Positions 6,671 through 13,610 of a stretch of 13,610 nucleotides of DNA are shown piece after piece (position 1 is the first letter of the stretch; the number at the start of each line of letters is the position of its first letter). The DNA comes from Clostridia bacterium (lineage in GTDB: Bacteria; Bacillota_A; Clostridia; Christensenellales; Borkfalkiaceae), in assembly GCA_017457015.1 (NCBI GenBank), contig JAFTIG010000072.1, positions 1 through 13,610 on the forward strand. The letters are read 5' to 3'. The notes beneath the pieces are model-generated. The model was not told the origin of the DNA. It searched no databases and was given only the letters and a program-made list of their open reading frames with translations. Position numbers and translations under genes: made by a program.

Positions 6671-7267
6671 GTGGCAGAAAAAAAGACTCAGGTTGCTAAC
6701 GAACCTGCAACCGATTCAAAGTACGTTAGTAGAATAAGAACGAAATACGTCCAAGAAGTCGTACCGTATCTTATGAAAAAGTTTAACTATAAAAACGTTA
6801 ACCAAGTTCCCAAGCTCGTTAAAATCACCATCAACGGTGGTCTTGGCGACATTAAAGATAATGCAAAGAGCATTCAAATCGTTCAACAAGAACTTACCCA
6901 AATCGCCGGCCAAAAACCCGTATTAACAACTGCTAAAAAATCAGTTGCAAACTTCAAAGTAAGACAGGGTATGAACGTTGGTATTAAGGTAACCTTACGT
7001 GGCGACAGAATGTATGAATTCTTTGATAAGCTCGTATCAATCGCTCTCCCCAGAGTAAGAGACTTCAAGGGTGTCCCCACAAAGTCTTTCGACGGTAGAG
7101 GTAACTACGCAATGGGCGTTAAAGAACAACTTATCTTCCCCGAAATTCAATACGATCAAATCGAAAAGGTTAGGGGTTTTGATTTATGTTTCGTAACGAC
7201 CGCTAAAACCGATGAAGAAGCAAGAGAACTTTTAAGAGCTCTTGGTATGCCCTTCAAAGCTGAGTAA
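6671..7267 (+). CDS. rplE: 50S ribosomal protein L5, GTG start and N-terminal extension
   Basis: L5 binds 5S rRNA in the central protuberance and contacts the P-site tRNA and S13. Signatures are [41 protein letters not shown] and [14 protein letters not shown]. At 198 residues it exceeds the usual 179-180 by about 18 at the N-terminus. The GTG at 6671 is accepted because GGAGG (6658-6662) lies 8 nt upstream. No in-frame ATG exists nearer to the usual family start, and the usual start region (VSRIRTKY) has no Shine-Dalgarno site of its own. The extension is hydrophilic. Confidence 0.97.
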   Translation: MAEKKTQVANEPATDSKYVSRIRTKYVQEVVPYLMKKFNYKNVNQVPKLVKITINGGLGDIKDNAKSIQIVQQELTQIAGQKPVLTTAKKSVANFKVRQGMNVGIKVTLRGDRMYEFFDKLVSIALPRVRDFKGVPTKSFDGRGNYAMGVKEQLIFPEIQYDQIEKVRGFDLCFVTTAKTDEEARELLRALGMPFKAE

Positions 7268-7278
7268 GGAGAACGGAT

Positions 7279-7464
7279 ATGGCAAAAAAATCAATGATTA
7301 ACAAACAGCAGAGAACTCCCAAGTTCTCTACAAGAGCTTACACCAGATGTTCTATTTGCGGCAGACCTCACGCAGTTCTCCGTAAATACGGCATTTGCAG
7401 AATATGCTTCAGAAATTTGGCTTATAAAGGTCAAATTCCCGGCGTTAAAAAAGCTAGCTGGTAA
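7279..7464 (+). CDS. rpsN: 30S ribosomal protein S14, type Z (zinc-binding)
   Basis: This 61-residue protein is the short zinc-binding form of S14 (often rpsN1 or rpsZ), found in the 30S head. The zinc ligands are clear: C-x2-C at 24 and 27 (CSIC) and C-x2-C at 40 and 43 (CRIC). The C-terminus [11 protein letters not shown] is the family hallmark. The type-Z form in the spc cluster is typical of Bacillota and related phyla and supports the taxonomic inference. It lies 11 nt after rplE. Confidence 0.99.
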   Translation: MAKKSMINKQQRTPKFSTRAYTRCSICGRPHAVLRKYGICRICFRNLAYKGQIPGVKKASW

Positions 7465-7481
7465 GAGGAGGTAAAAAGAAT

Positions 7482-7871
7482 ATGACAGATCCTATTGCTG
7501 ATATGCTTACCCGCATCAGAAATGCGCTTGTTGTAAAGCATGAAGAAGTAGAAATTCCTACTTCTAATATGAAGAAAGAAATCGCAAGAATTCTTCTTGC
7601 TGAAGGTTATATTAAAGCTTATGATATCGTTGGCGAAAAGGGCGAAACCATTAAAGTTACCCTTAAGTACGGTGCAAAGGGCGAAAGAGTAATCTCCGGC
7701 TTAAAGAGAATTTCTAAACCCGGCTTAAGAGTATATGCAGGCAGCGAAGAGCTTCCCAAAGTACTTGGCGGTTTAGGTATTGCTATCATCTCTACACCTA
7801 AGGGTGTAATGACCGATAAAGAAGCAAGAAAGCTTCACCACGGCGGCGAAGTTTTAGCTTACGTTTGGTAA
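7482..7871 (+). CDS. rpsH: 30S ribosomal protein S8
   Basis: S8 (129 residues, typical 130-132) binds the central domain of 16S rRNA and in E. coli represses the spc operon by binding its mRNA near rplE. Signatures are [13 protein letters not shown] (3-15), [26 protein letters not shown] and [14 protein letters not shown]. The C-terminal segment reads [12 protein letters not shown] where many relatives have a small residue in place of His-His. I did not find an S8-site copy in the rplX-rplE gap by eye. Confidence 0.98.
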   Translation: MTDPIADMLTRIRNALVVKHEEVEIPTSNMKKEIARILLAEGYIKAYDIVGEKGETIKVTLKYGAKGERVISGLKRISKPGLRVYAGSEELPKVLGGLGIAIISTPKGVMTDKEARKLHHGGEVLAYVW

Positions 7872-7888
7872 GGAGGTATTAAGGTTTT

Positions 7889-8428
7889 ATGTCAAGAATA
7901 GGTAAAGAACCTGTAACCATCCCTGCTGGCGTTACGGTTGAAGTTAAAGAAACACAATTTACAGTTAAAGGACCTTTAGGAACGCTTACCCAAGATTACG
8001 ATCCCGCTATTACCATTACCGTTGAAAATGGCGTAGCAACCGTAACCAGATCAAGTGATTTAGGTCCTATCAGAGCAAAACACGGTCTTTACAGAGTATT
8101 GCTTTCAAACATGGTAACCGGCGTAACCAAAGGTTACGAAAAGAACCTCGTTGTTAACGGTGTTGGTTGGAAAGTTCAAATGCAGGGCAAAAAGCTCGTT
8201 ATGAACGTTGGTTTTTCACACCCCGTTGAAATGGAAGCTCCCGAAGGAATCACCCTCGCTTGCACTTCTGCAACCGAAATTTCCGTTAAGGGTATCGATA
8301 AAGTTGCTGTAGGCCAAATTGCTGCTAATATCAGAGCGGTAAGACTTCCTGAACCTTATCACGGATACGGTATCCGTTATAAAGAAGAAGTTATCGTTCG
8401 TAAAGAAGGCAAGACTGCCGGTAAGTAA
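7889..8428 (+). CDS. rplF: 50S ribosomal protein L6
   Basis: L6 (179 residues, typical) lies at the base of the L7/L12 stalk near the sarcin-ricin loop. It starts with MSRIGKEPVTIPAGVTVEV and contains FTVKGPLGTLTQ, NGVGWKVQMQGKKLVMNVGFSHPVE and the C-terminal motif PEPYHGYGIRYKEEVIVRKEGK. The two tandem L6 domains are both complete. The gap to rpsH is 17 nt with a strong AGGAGG. Confidence 0.99.
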   Translation: MSRIGKEPVTIPAGVTVEVKETQFTVKGPLGTLTQDYDPAITITVENGVATVTRSSDLGPIRAKHGLYRVLLSNMVTGVTKGYEKNLVVNGVGWKVQMQGKKLVMNVGFSHPVEMEAPEGITLACTSATEISVKGIDKVAVGQIAANIRAVRLPEPYHGYGIRYKEEVIVRKEGKTAGK

Positions 8429-8445
8429 TAGGAGTGTAAAGTAGT

Positions 8446-8814
8446 ATGATTTCAAAAGTTAATAAAAATCAAGATAGAAAGAAAAGACACTTAAGAGTAC
8501 GCCTTAAACTTTCCGGAACGGCTGAATGCCCCAGACTTAACGTTTACAGAAGTCTTAACCATATCTATGCGCAGATAATTGATGATACCAACGGCGTAAC
8601 TTTAGTTGCTTGCTCAACGGTAGAAAAAGAAATTATCAAGCTCGTTGCTGATACGGACAAAAAGGGCGCTGCAAAAATCGTTGGTGAACAGCTTGCGAAA
8701 AAGGCACTTGCAAAAGGAATCGACACCGTTGTATTCGACAGAGGCGGTTACCTTTACACCGGTAGAGTGGCAGCACTCGCTGACGGCGCAAGAGAAGCCG
8801 GACTTAAGTTCTAA
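8446..8814 (+). CDS. rplR: 50S ribosomal protein L18
   Basis: L18 (122 residues, typical) carries 5S rRNA into the 50S subunit together with L5. The sequence shows the basic N-terminal arm ([20 protein letters not shown]), [19 protein letters not shown] and the closing [26 protein letters not shown]. It follows rplF by 17 nt with a GGAG site. A parallel reading frame across the rplR-rpsE junction is a shadow and is not annotated. Confidence 0.99.
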   Translation: MISKVNKNQDRKKRHLRVRLKLSGTAECPRLNVYRSLNHIYAQIIDDTNGVTLVACSTVEKEIIKLVADTDKKGAAKIVGEQLAKKALAKGIDTVVFDRGGYLYTGRVAALADGAREAGLKF

Positions 8815-8829
8815 GGGAGGCAAAATAGT

Positions 8830-9351
8830 ATGGCAAGAGATAATAATAGACCTCAGAGAAGACAAGAAGCTAACGACGGTCTCATTAAGAAAAATATTTG
8901 CGTTAACCGCGTAACCAAGGTTGTTAAGGGTGGTCGTAAGATGCGCTTTGCAGCTTTAGTTGTAGTAGGTGACGGTGCCGGCAGAGTAGGTTGCGGTATG
9001 GGTAAAGCTAACGAAGTTCCCGAAGCAATGGAAAAAGCAACTGCACAAGCAAAGAAAAATATGAAACCCGTTGCACTTCTTGGCAACACTATTCCCCACA
9101 GTATCGTAGCAAAATACGGTCGCGGATCTGTTTTACTTCTTCCTGCTGAAGAAGGTACTGGTGTTATCGCCGGTGGTCCCGTTCGTGCGGTAATGGAAGC
9201 TGTAGGTATTACAAATATCAGAACGAAATCTCACGGCACTAACAACCCCATCAACATGGTAAAGGCTGTTATAGCAGGCTTAAACGAATTAAAAACTGCT
9301 GAACAGGTTGCAGCACTTCGCGGCAAGAGTGTTGAAGAGATTATCGGTTAA
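8830..9351 (+). CDS. rpsE: 30S ribosomal protein S5
   Basis: S5 (173 residues) takes part in decoding accuracy and forms the mRNA entry channel with S3 and S4; changes in its loop give spectinomycin resistance. An N-terminal double-stranded-RNA-binding-like fold holds [20 protein letters not shown], with [20 protein letters not shown] after it. The C-terminal S5 domain has [14 protein letters not shown] and [13 protein letters not shown]. The start is supported by GGGAGG upstream and the gap to rplR is 15 nt. Confidence 0.99.
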   Translation: MARDNNRPQRRQEANDGLIKKNICVNRVTKVVKGGRKMRFAALVVVGDGAGRVGCGMGKANEVPEAMEKATAQAKKNMKPVALLGNTIPHSIVAKYGRGSVLLLPAEEGTGVIAGGPVRAVMEAVGITNIRTKSHGTNNPINMVKAVIAGLNELKTAEQVAALRGKSVEEIIG

Positions 9352-9362
9352 GGAGGCACCAA

Positions 9363-9554
9363 ATGGCTAACGAAAACAATACCGTAAAAGTTACTCTTAT
9401 CAAGAGTACTTCGGGAAGATTAAAAAATCAGCAGGCTACCGTTGCAGCTTTAGGACTTCACAAAATCGGTCAGTCCAAAGAGTTCAAAGACAGCCCGACC
9501 TTACAAGGTATGATAGCAAAGGTTGCTCACCTTGTTAAAGTTGAAAAGCAGTAA
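9363..9554 (+). CDS. rpmD: 50S ribosomal protein L30
   Basis: L30 (63 residues) is a small 23S rRNA-binding protein. The family pattern is visible as [44 protein letters not shown] and the end [10 protein letters not shown]. It carries a short polar lead (ANENN) before the usual start of the fold. GGAGG lies close upstream, and rpsE ends 11 nt before. L30 is missing from some bacterial lineages but is present here. Confidence 0.97.
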   Translation: MANENNTVKVTLIKSTSGRLKNQQATVAALGLHKIGQSKEFKDSPTLQGMIAKVAHLVKVEKQ

Positions 9555-9573
9555 TATAAGGAGTTTATTTGTT

Positions 9574-10020
9574 ATGAGAATAGATACATTACAACCTGCT
9601 GAGGGCTCAAGAACTTCCAAAAAAAGATTGGGCAGAGGTATAGGTTCAGGCCTCGGTAAAACGAGTGCTAAAGGTCATAAAGGTCAATGGGCTAGAAGTG
9701 GCGGCGGCGTTCGCCCCGGTTTTGAAGGCGGTCAAATGCCTTTAACCCGTAGAGTTCCCAAGAGGGGCTTTAAGAACCACTTCAGAAAAGAATACGCTAT
9801 CGTTAACATCAACGTTTTAGAAAGCTTTGAAGCAAACAGCGTTGTTGATTATGAAGCATTATATGTTGCAGGCTATGTTAAAGAAGTTAAGGGCGCAGTA
9901 GGCCTTAAAGTTCTTGGCACCGGCGAATTAACGAAAGCTCTTACCGTAAAGGCTGCAAAGTTTTCTGCAACAGCAAAAGCTGCCATCGAAAAAGCTGGCG
10001 GAACTTGCGAAGAAAACTAA
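9574..10020 (+). CDS. rplO: 50S ribosomal protein L15
   Basis: L15 (148 residues, normal) is a late 50S assembly protein. It has the glycine-rich N-terminal half ([43 protein letters not shown]) and a C-terminal globular domain with [19 protein letters not shown]. The ATG at 9574 is chosen over an in-frame ATG at 9523. It has AAGGAG upstream and gives the family N-terminus [13 protein letters not shown], whereas the longer form would overlap rpmD and add an unrelated 17-residue lead. The gap to rpmD is 19 nt. Confidence 0.98.
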   Translation: MRIDTLQPAEGSRTSKKRLGRGIGSGLGKTSAKGHKGQWARSGGGVRPGFEGGQMPLTRRVPKRGFKNHFRKEYAIVNINVLESFEANSVVDYEALYVAGYVKEVKGAVGLKVLGTGELTKALTVKAAKFSATAKAAIEKAGGTCEEN

Positions 10021-10043
10021 TTGCATAATACGGAGGGCGAAAG

Positions 10044-11369
10044 ATGTTTGAAACTTTAAAAAATGCTTTCAAAGTAAAAGAAATAAGAGTTAAAATTTGG
10101 TGGACCTTATTTTTCCTCTTAATTTACAGACTTGGCTGCTATATTCCCGTACCCGGCATCGGTGAAGGATTAATCTCGGCAGACAGTTTGGCAGACGTAA
10201 GCTACTTATCGATTATGTCGATGATGACCGGTGGTGCTTTAGCACAAGGCACCTGGTTTGCAATGGGTATCAGCCCCTACATCAACGCATCCATTATTAT
10301 TCAACTTTTAACTGTTGCTATTCCCGTTCTTGAAAGATTAAGCAAGGGCGGTGAAGAGGGCAGACGCAAAATAAATAGTATTACCAGATATATTGCTATA
10401 TTTTTAGCAATTATTCAGTCGATCGGTATCTTACTTAACTATGGCGACAGCCTTATCAATGCAACCGGCAGATTATCACTTGCCGACGTGTTATTTGGTC
10501 AAGCATGGCTCGCTTATATCGTAGTTGTTTTATTCTACGCTTCAGGTACTGCTGTTACTATGTGGATTGGCGAAAGAATTACCGAAAAGGGCGTAAGCAA
10601 CGGTATTTCAATCCTCATTTTCGCTGGTATCATCGCTACCGCAGGTCAATATATTCTTTCTGCTGCAGATAGAATGTCAACCGCTACCGATAATAATACT
10701 TCTTTAACGGTATTATGGCAGTTGATTGGTTACGTTGCAATCTTAGTTGTAGTATTCGGTTGTATCGTATTCGTTGACCTTGCTGAAAGAAAAATTCCCG
10801 TTCAGTATGCAAAACAAGTTAAGGGAAGAAAGATGTACGGAGGTCAATCAACCGTAATCCCCATTAAGGTTAATGCAAACGGCGTTATGCCCCTTATCTT
10901 TGCGTTCTCTATCCTTTCATTCCCCGAACTTATCATGACGATGTTCTGGCCCACCTCAAACGCTTTATTATGGTGGCAACAGTACATGGGCACTTCTAGC
11001 TGGATTTACATGGTAGTTCTTTGCGTTCTTATTTTTGCATTTGCATACTTCTACACTACTTTACAGTTCAATCCGGAAGATATTTCAAAGAGTATTCAAC
11101 AAAACGGTGGCTTTATTCCCGGAATTAGACCCGGCAAGCCCACTACTGAACACTTAAAACGCGTTTCTGGCAGAATTACTTTGTTCGGCGCAATCTTCCT
11201 TGCACTCGTTGCACTTATTCCTTCAATCTTATTTAGATTAATCGATCCAAGCTCAGCGTCTGCATTTACCGCAACAGGTATGTTGATTTGCGTTTCGGTT
11301 GCACTTGAATTTAACACTGCACTCGAATCACAACTCATGATGAAGAACTATAAAGGCTTCTTAAAATAA
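10044..11369 (+). CDS. secY: Preprotein translocase subunit SecY
   Basis: SecY (441 residues) is the ten-helix channel of the Sec translocon in the cytoplasmic membrane and works with SecE, SecG, SecA and ribosomes. The first helix follows KVKEIRVKIWWTLFFLLIYR (about 11-30). The plug and second helix region holds GALAQGTWFAMGISPYINASI, followed by ERLSKGGEEGRRK. The cytoplasmic loop VDLAERKIPVQYAKQ, the SecA- and ribosome-contact loop GGFIPGIRPGKPTTEHL and the C-terminal MMKNYKGFL are all conserved. The gene has a GGAGG site and is 23 nt after rplO. The 57-nt gap after it contains a strong hairpin. Confidence 0.99.
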   Translation: MFETLKNAFKVKEIRVKIWWTLFFLLIYRLGCYIPVPGIGEGLISADSLADVSYLSIMSMMTGGALAQGTWFAMGISPYINASIIIQLLTVAIPVLERLSKGGEEGRRKINSITRYIAIFLAIIQSIGILLNYGDSLINATGRLSLADVLFGQAWLAYIVVVLFYASGTAVTMWIGERITEKGVSNGISILIFAGIIATAGQYILSAADRMSTATDNNTSLTVLWQLIGYVAILVVVFGCIVFVDLAERKIPVQYAKQVKGRKMYGGQSTVIPIKVNANGVMPLIFAFSILSFPELIMTMFWPTSNALLWWQQYMGTSSWIYMVVLCVLIFAFAYFYTTLQFNPEDISKSIQQNGGFIPGIRPGKPTTEHLKRVSGRITLFGAIFLALVALIPSILFRLIDPSSASAFTATGMLICVSVALEFNTALESQLMMKNYKGFLK

Positions 11370-11379
11370 AAAATAATAA

Positions 11380-11411
11380 CCGCGCCCTGCACTTAAAAGG
11401 GCAGGGCGCGG
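11380..11411. promoter_or_regulatory. GC-rich hairpin between secY and adk
   Basis: A perfect 11-bp stem (11380-11390 with 11401-11411), almost all G:C, has a 10-nt loop. On the + strand the following T run is short and starts about 8 nt later (11419-11422), so it is a poor terminator in the operon direction. Read on the - strand the stem is followed by a T-rich tract (TTATTATTTTTTATTTT), a better intrinsic terminator for antisense transcripts. In the operon direction it could pause polymerase, be an RNase site or protect the secY mRNA end, lowering adk-map output. The base pairing is seen; the role is inferred. Confidence 0.6.
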
Positions 11412-11426
11412 GTAAAAGTTTTGATT

Positions 11427-12044
11427 ATGAAAATTATTTTGTTGGGAGCACCCGGTGCAGGTAAGGGTACGCAAGCATTCATGCTTGCTGAAAAGTATAA
11501 CCTAATGCACATTTCCACGGGCGACATTTTTAGATATAATATCAAAGAGCGCACGGAAATCGGGTTGATAGCTAAGTCGTTTATAGATAAAGGCCAACTC
11601 GTTCCCGACGATATAACGATAGAAATCGTTAAACAGTGGCTCGCTGAAAACAACCGGTCAGACGGTTTTATGCTTGACGGTTTTCCCAGAACGGTTTACC
11701 AAGCGCAAGCATTAAGCGAGTTTGCGAGCATCGATTGGGTTGTAGATATAGAAGTTCCATTTGAAAAGCTTATCCACAGAATAACGGGCAGAAGGGTTTG
11801 TAAGGTTTGTAACGAATCCTACCACGTAGACTTTTTAAACGGCAAAACCGTTTGTAAGTGCGGTGGCGAACTTATTCATCGCGATGACGATACCGAAGAA
11901 ACGGTTGCAAAACGCATTAACGTTTATCGCAATCAAACGCAGCCTCTCATTGATTATTACAAGGAGCAAGGCAAGTTAATAAGAGTAAACGGAGATCAGT
12001 CGGCGCAAGAGGTTTTTGCAGAAATCTGCAATAAATTGAGCTAA
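11427..12044 (+). CDS. adk: Adenylate kinase with a shortened cysteine lid
   Basis: Adenylate kinase converts ATP and AMP to two ADP in the cytoplasm. The P-loop GAPGAGKGT (7-15), AMP-site HISTGDIFR (28-36), DGFPRT (84-89), lid arginines Arg122/Arg123 and RDDD (152-155) are present. The lid has Cys125, 128, 143 and 145, i.e. C-x2-C-x14-C-x-C, against the usual zinc pattern C-x2-C-x16-C-x2-(C/D). The protein is 205 residues, a little short. The ATG at 11427 fits the family start; a TTG at 11421 would add two residues. No proper Shine-Dalgarno is present, only G-rich sequence of the hairpin arm 14 nt away. Codon use is less biased than in the r-protein genes. Confidence 0.97.
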   Translation: MKIILLGAPGAGKGTQAFMLAEKYNLMHISTGDIFRYNIKERTEIGLIAKSFIDKGQLVPDDITIEIVKQWLAENNRSDGFMLDGFPRTVYQAQALSEFASIDWVVDIEVPFEKLIHRITGRRVCKVCNESYHVDFLNGKTVCKCGGELIHRDDDTEETVAKRINVYRNQTQPLIDYYKEQGKLIRVNGDQSAQEVFAEICNKLS

Positions 12045-12045
12045 T

Positions 12046-12783
12046 ATGATACACTTAAAAAATGCTGAAGAATTAAGCAGGATGCGGGCGGCCTGCCGTA
12101 TCACTCGCGACGTTTTAAACTTAATTGAAGAAAACGTTAAAGTGGGTGTTACAACCAAACAGCTCGATAAAATAGCTTACGATTATATTACCAAGTGCGG
12201 TGCTCGGCCCAACTTTTTAGGGCTATACGGTTTTCCGAGCACGATATGCGCTTCGATTGATGAAGAGGTCGTACACGGCTTTCCGTCAGATAGGGTAATA
12301 GAAGAAGGGCAGATTGTTTCGATCGACGTTGGCGCTTGTATAAACGGTTTTAACGGCGATGCGGCAAGAAGCTTTTACGTAGGGAACATTAGTCCCGAAA
12401 AAAAGAGGCTGATTGAAGTTACCAAGCAGTGCTTTTTTGAGGGTATAAAAGATATTTGCGTGGGTAGTGCGATAGGCGACATAGGCTATCAGGTGCAGAC
12501 CTATGCGGAGTCAAACGGTTTTTCCGTCGTTCGCGAAATGACAGGGCACGGAATAGGCAGAAAACTGCACGAAGATCCTGAAGTTCGCAATTTCGGAAAA
12601 AAGGGCACGGGTATCCGCCTGCAAGAGGGTATGACTTTGGCAATCGAGCCTATGATTAACATGGGCACGCACGAAGTTATTATCGATGGGTGGAAATGCG
12701 TCACGCGCGATGGTATGCCATCAGCGCATTACGAAAACACCGTTGCAATAACTGCAAACGGCGTTGAAATACTAACCCTTTAA
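12046..12783 (+). CDS. map: Methionine aminopeptidase, type I
   Basis: MetAP removes the initiator methionine from new proteins after deformylation. This 245-residue type I enzyme lacks the insertion of type II. All five metal ligands of the pita-bread fold are visible: Asp94 (SIDVGA), Asp105 (NGDAA), His168 (GHGIG), Glu201 (IEPMI) and Glu230 (YENTV). The substrate histidines His77 (VHGFP) and His175 (LHEDP) are also kept. The start is one base after the adk stop with no clear Shine-Dalgarno, so translation probably depends on coupling to adk. The KOW-domain gene found between map and infA in many Bacillota is absent. Confidence 0.98.
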   Translation: MIHLKNAEELSRMRAACRITRDVLNLIEENVKVGVTTKQLDKIAYDYITKCGARPNFLGLYGFPSTICASIDEEVVHGFPSDRVIEEGQIVSIDVGACINGFNGDAARSFYVGNISPEKKRLIEVTKQCFFEGIKDICVGSAIGDIGYQVQTYAESNGFSVVREMTGHGIGRKLHEDPEVRNFGKKGTGIRLQEGMTLAIEPMINMGTHEVIIDGWKCVTRDGMPSAHYENTVAITANGVEILTL

Positions 12784-12804
12784 TAAAAAATCGGAGGTAA
12801 ACAA

Positions 12805-13026
12805 GTGTCTAAGGAAGACGTTATAGAAGCCGAAGGCGTGATATTAGAAGCATTGCCTAACGCAACTTTTAAAGTCAAATTGTCCAACGGGCATATCATT
12901 ACGGCGTATATTTCTGGTAAGCTTAGAATGAACTATATTAAAATCATTCCCGGTGACGGTGTTAAGCTGGAAATGAGCCCTTATGATTTAACGAAAGGCA
13001 GAATCGTTTGGCGCAGCAAGAACTGA
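12805..13026 (+). CDS. infA: Translation initiation factor IF-1, GTG start
   Basis: IF-1 (73 residues, normal length) binds the 30S A site and works with IF-2 and IF-3 in start-codon selection. The single S1-like OB fold shows [60 protein letters not shown] and the end VWRSKN. The GTG start is supported by GGAGG (12793-12797) 7 nt upstream and by the family N-terminus SKEDVIE. A strong ribosome binding site returns here after the weak adk and map starts. Confidence 0.98.
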   Translation: MSKEDVIEAEGVILEALPNATFKVKLSNGHIITAYISGKLRMNYIKIIPGDGVKLEMSPYDLTKGRIVWRSKN

Positions 13027-13061
13027 CCGCCGCAAACAAAAATTTTTCGGAGGAATTAAAA

Positions 13062-13178
13062 ATGAAAGTAAGACCGTCTGTTAAGCCTATGTGCAAAGAT
13101 TGCAAAATTATCAAAAGAGAAGGCAAAGTAATGTGCATTTGCTCTAAAGATAAGAGCCACAAGCAAAAACAAGGCTAA
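13062..13178 (+). CDS. rpmJ: 50S ribosomal protein L36
   Basis: This 38-residue protein begins [20 protein letters not shown] and ends HKQKQG, as in the classic zinc-binding L36 of the 50S subunit. The expected ligands are Cys11, Cys14, Cys27 and His33. The usual form has 37 residues with His32, so one residue is added between the last Cys and His. An extra cysteine at position 25 (MCIC in place of the usual MVIC) gives a C-x-C next to the zinc site. The ATG has CGGAGG 8 nt upstream. It is 35 nt after infA. Presence of a cysteine-type L36 indicates the zinc-replete form. Confidence 0.98.
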   Translation: MKVRPSVKPMCKDCKIIKREGKVMCICSKDKSHKQKQG

Positions 13179-13285
13179 CGAAAATAATCTTTTTACTCGT
13201 CAAGGATCATTCCAACCTCGGCGCGTAAAAAATCTATATATATAAAAAAATCGTATAAAAAGGAAATTACGGAGGTTTAAAATCA
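13179..13285 (+). promoter_or_regulatory. 107-nt spacer before rpsM with possible Shine-Dalgarno sequestration
   Basis: This is the second-longest gap within the gene cluster after the leader. It contains an A/T-rich helix option (13190-13196 with 13225-13231), a TA-repeat stretch (13235-13243), a TATAAA (13254-13259) without a good -35, and AACCTC (13214-13219) that is fully complementary to GAGGTT (13272-13277) covering the rpsM Shine-Dalgarno. The gap falls at the spc/alpha boundary, where E. coli has an S4-controlled leader. Control by sequestration is only an inference. Confidence 0.4.
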
Positions 13286-13610
13286 ATGGCACGTATTGCC
13301 GGTGTAGATTTACCCAGAGACAAACGTATTGAAGCAGGCCTTACCTACATCTACGGTATTGGTTTTGCAACGTCTCAAAAAATATTGAAGGAAACGGGTG
13401 TAAATCCCGATGTCAGAGTTAAAGATTTAACCGAAAGTGACGTTTCTAAATTAAGAGAATATATCGAACATAACCTTCGCGTTGAAGGTGAACTCCGTTC
13501 AGACGTTAACCTTTCGATTAAAAGACTTATCGAAATCAGCTGCTTCCGCGGTGTTCGTCACAGAAAGGGCTTACCCGTAAGAGGTCAAAGCTCAAAGAGA
13601 AACGCAAGAA
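13286..13610 (+). CDS. rpsM: 30S ribosomal protein S13 (3' end outside window)
   Basis: S13 lies in the 30S head, contacts the P-site tRNA and forms bridges B1a/b with 23S rRNA and L5. The visible 108 residues begin [26 protein letters not shown] and include [20 protein letters not shown] and [24 protein letters not shown]. The block after RGQ reads SSKRNAR, where relatives mostly have RTKTNAR. The frame is open to the window edge and only about 12-15 C-terminal residues are missing. GGAGG lies 10 nt before the ATG. It is normally the first gene of the alpha operon (rpsK, rpsD, rpoA, rplQ follow). Confidence 0.98.
   Translation, partial: MARIAGVDLPRDKRIEAGLTYIYGIGFATSQKILKETGVNPDVRVKDLTESDVSKLREYIEHNLRVEGELRSDVNLSIKRLIEISCFRGVRHRKGLPVRGQSSKRNAR

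Noticed and set aside
8645..8914. Reading frame of 89 codons across the rplR-rpsE junction
   Set aside because: It overlaps two certain genes in another frame, has no homologous character and no ribosome binding site.
9523..9573. Longer rplO with start at 9523
   Set aside because: It would overlap rpmD and add 17 residues unlike any L15 N-terminus; the ATG at 9574 has its own AAGGAG site and the family start.
11421..11426. TTG at 11421 as the adk start
   Set aside because: The ATG at 11427 gives the usual adenylate kinase N-terminus directly before the P-loop strand; TTG would add only two residues and has no better ribosome site.
1296..13162. Many antisense reading frames of 60-111 codons on the - strand
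   Set aside because: All lie opposite well-identified r-protein or enzyme genes, lack ribosome binding sites and read as shadow translations of biased codons.

Overview
The window is a near-complete run of the universal bacterial ribosomal-protein supercluster (S10, spc and start of alpha) on the + strand. The organism is probably an AT-rich member of the Bacillota, most likely Clostridia-like. The grounds are a type-Z zinc-binding S14, strong AGGAGG-type Shine-Dalgarno sites before almost every gene, frequent AGA arginine codons, and the order secY-adk-map-infA-rpmJ-rpsM. I cannot name a genus.

Positions 1-141 are the right end of an IS3-family insertion sequence: the transposase C-terminus, a hairpin terminator and a probable terminal inverted repeat. 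Positions 142-498 are an AT-rich non-coding spacer ending in A/T tracts that resemble an UP element. A near-consensus sigma-A promoter lies at 499-527. It is followed by a leader of about 290 nt with stacked hairpins and a well-formed intrinsic terminator (682-718) before rpsJ. The 5' end of the leader can pair with the terminator's 5' arm and loop, giving a plausible terminator/antiterminator switch. This is the most interesting feature in the window.

Positions 827-11369 hold 22 tightly packed genes: rpsJ, rplC, rplD, rplW, rplB, rpsS, rplV, rpsC, rplP, rpmC, rpsQ, rplN, rplX, rplE, rpsN, rpsH, rplF, rplR, rpsE, rpmD, rplO and secY. Gaps are mostly 2-31 nt, with two 1-nt TAATG overlaps. After secY there is a GC-rich 11-bp hairpin, then adk and map, which lack clear Shine-Dalgarno sites and show less biased codon use. 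Next come infA, rpmJ (too short for a usual ORF cutoff), a 107-nt spacer, and rpsM, which runs off the right edge.

The genes work together: the r-proteins build both ribosomal subunits, SecY is the export channel, adenylate kinase balances adenine nucleotides, methionine aminopeptidase trims new proteins, and IF-1 acts in initiation. No unknown protein system was found. The unusual signals are regulatory RNA structures, local protein variations (L24 tail, L22 and L5 N-terminal extensions, L22 loop tip, adenylate kinase lid cysteines, L36 cysteine) and the IS end upstream of the operon.
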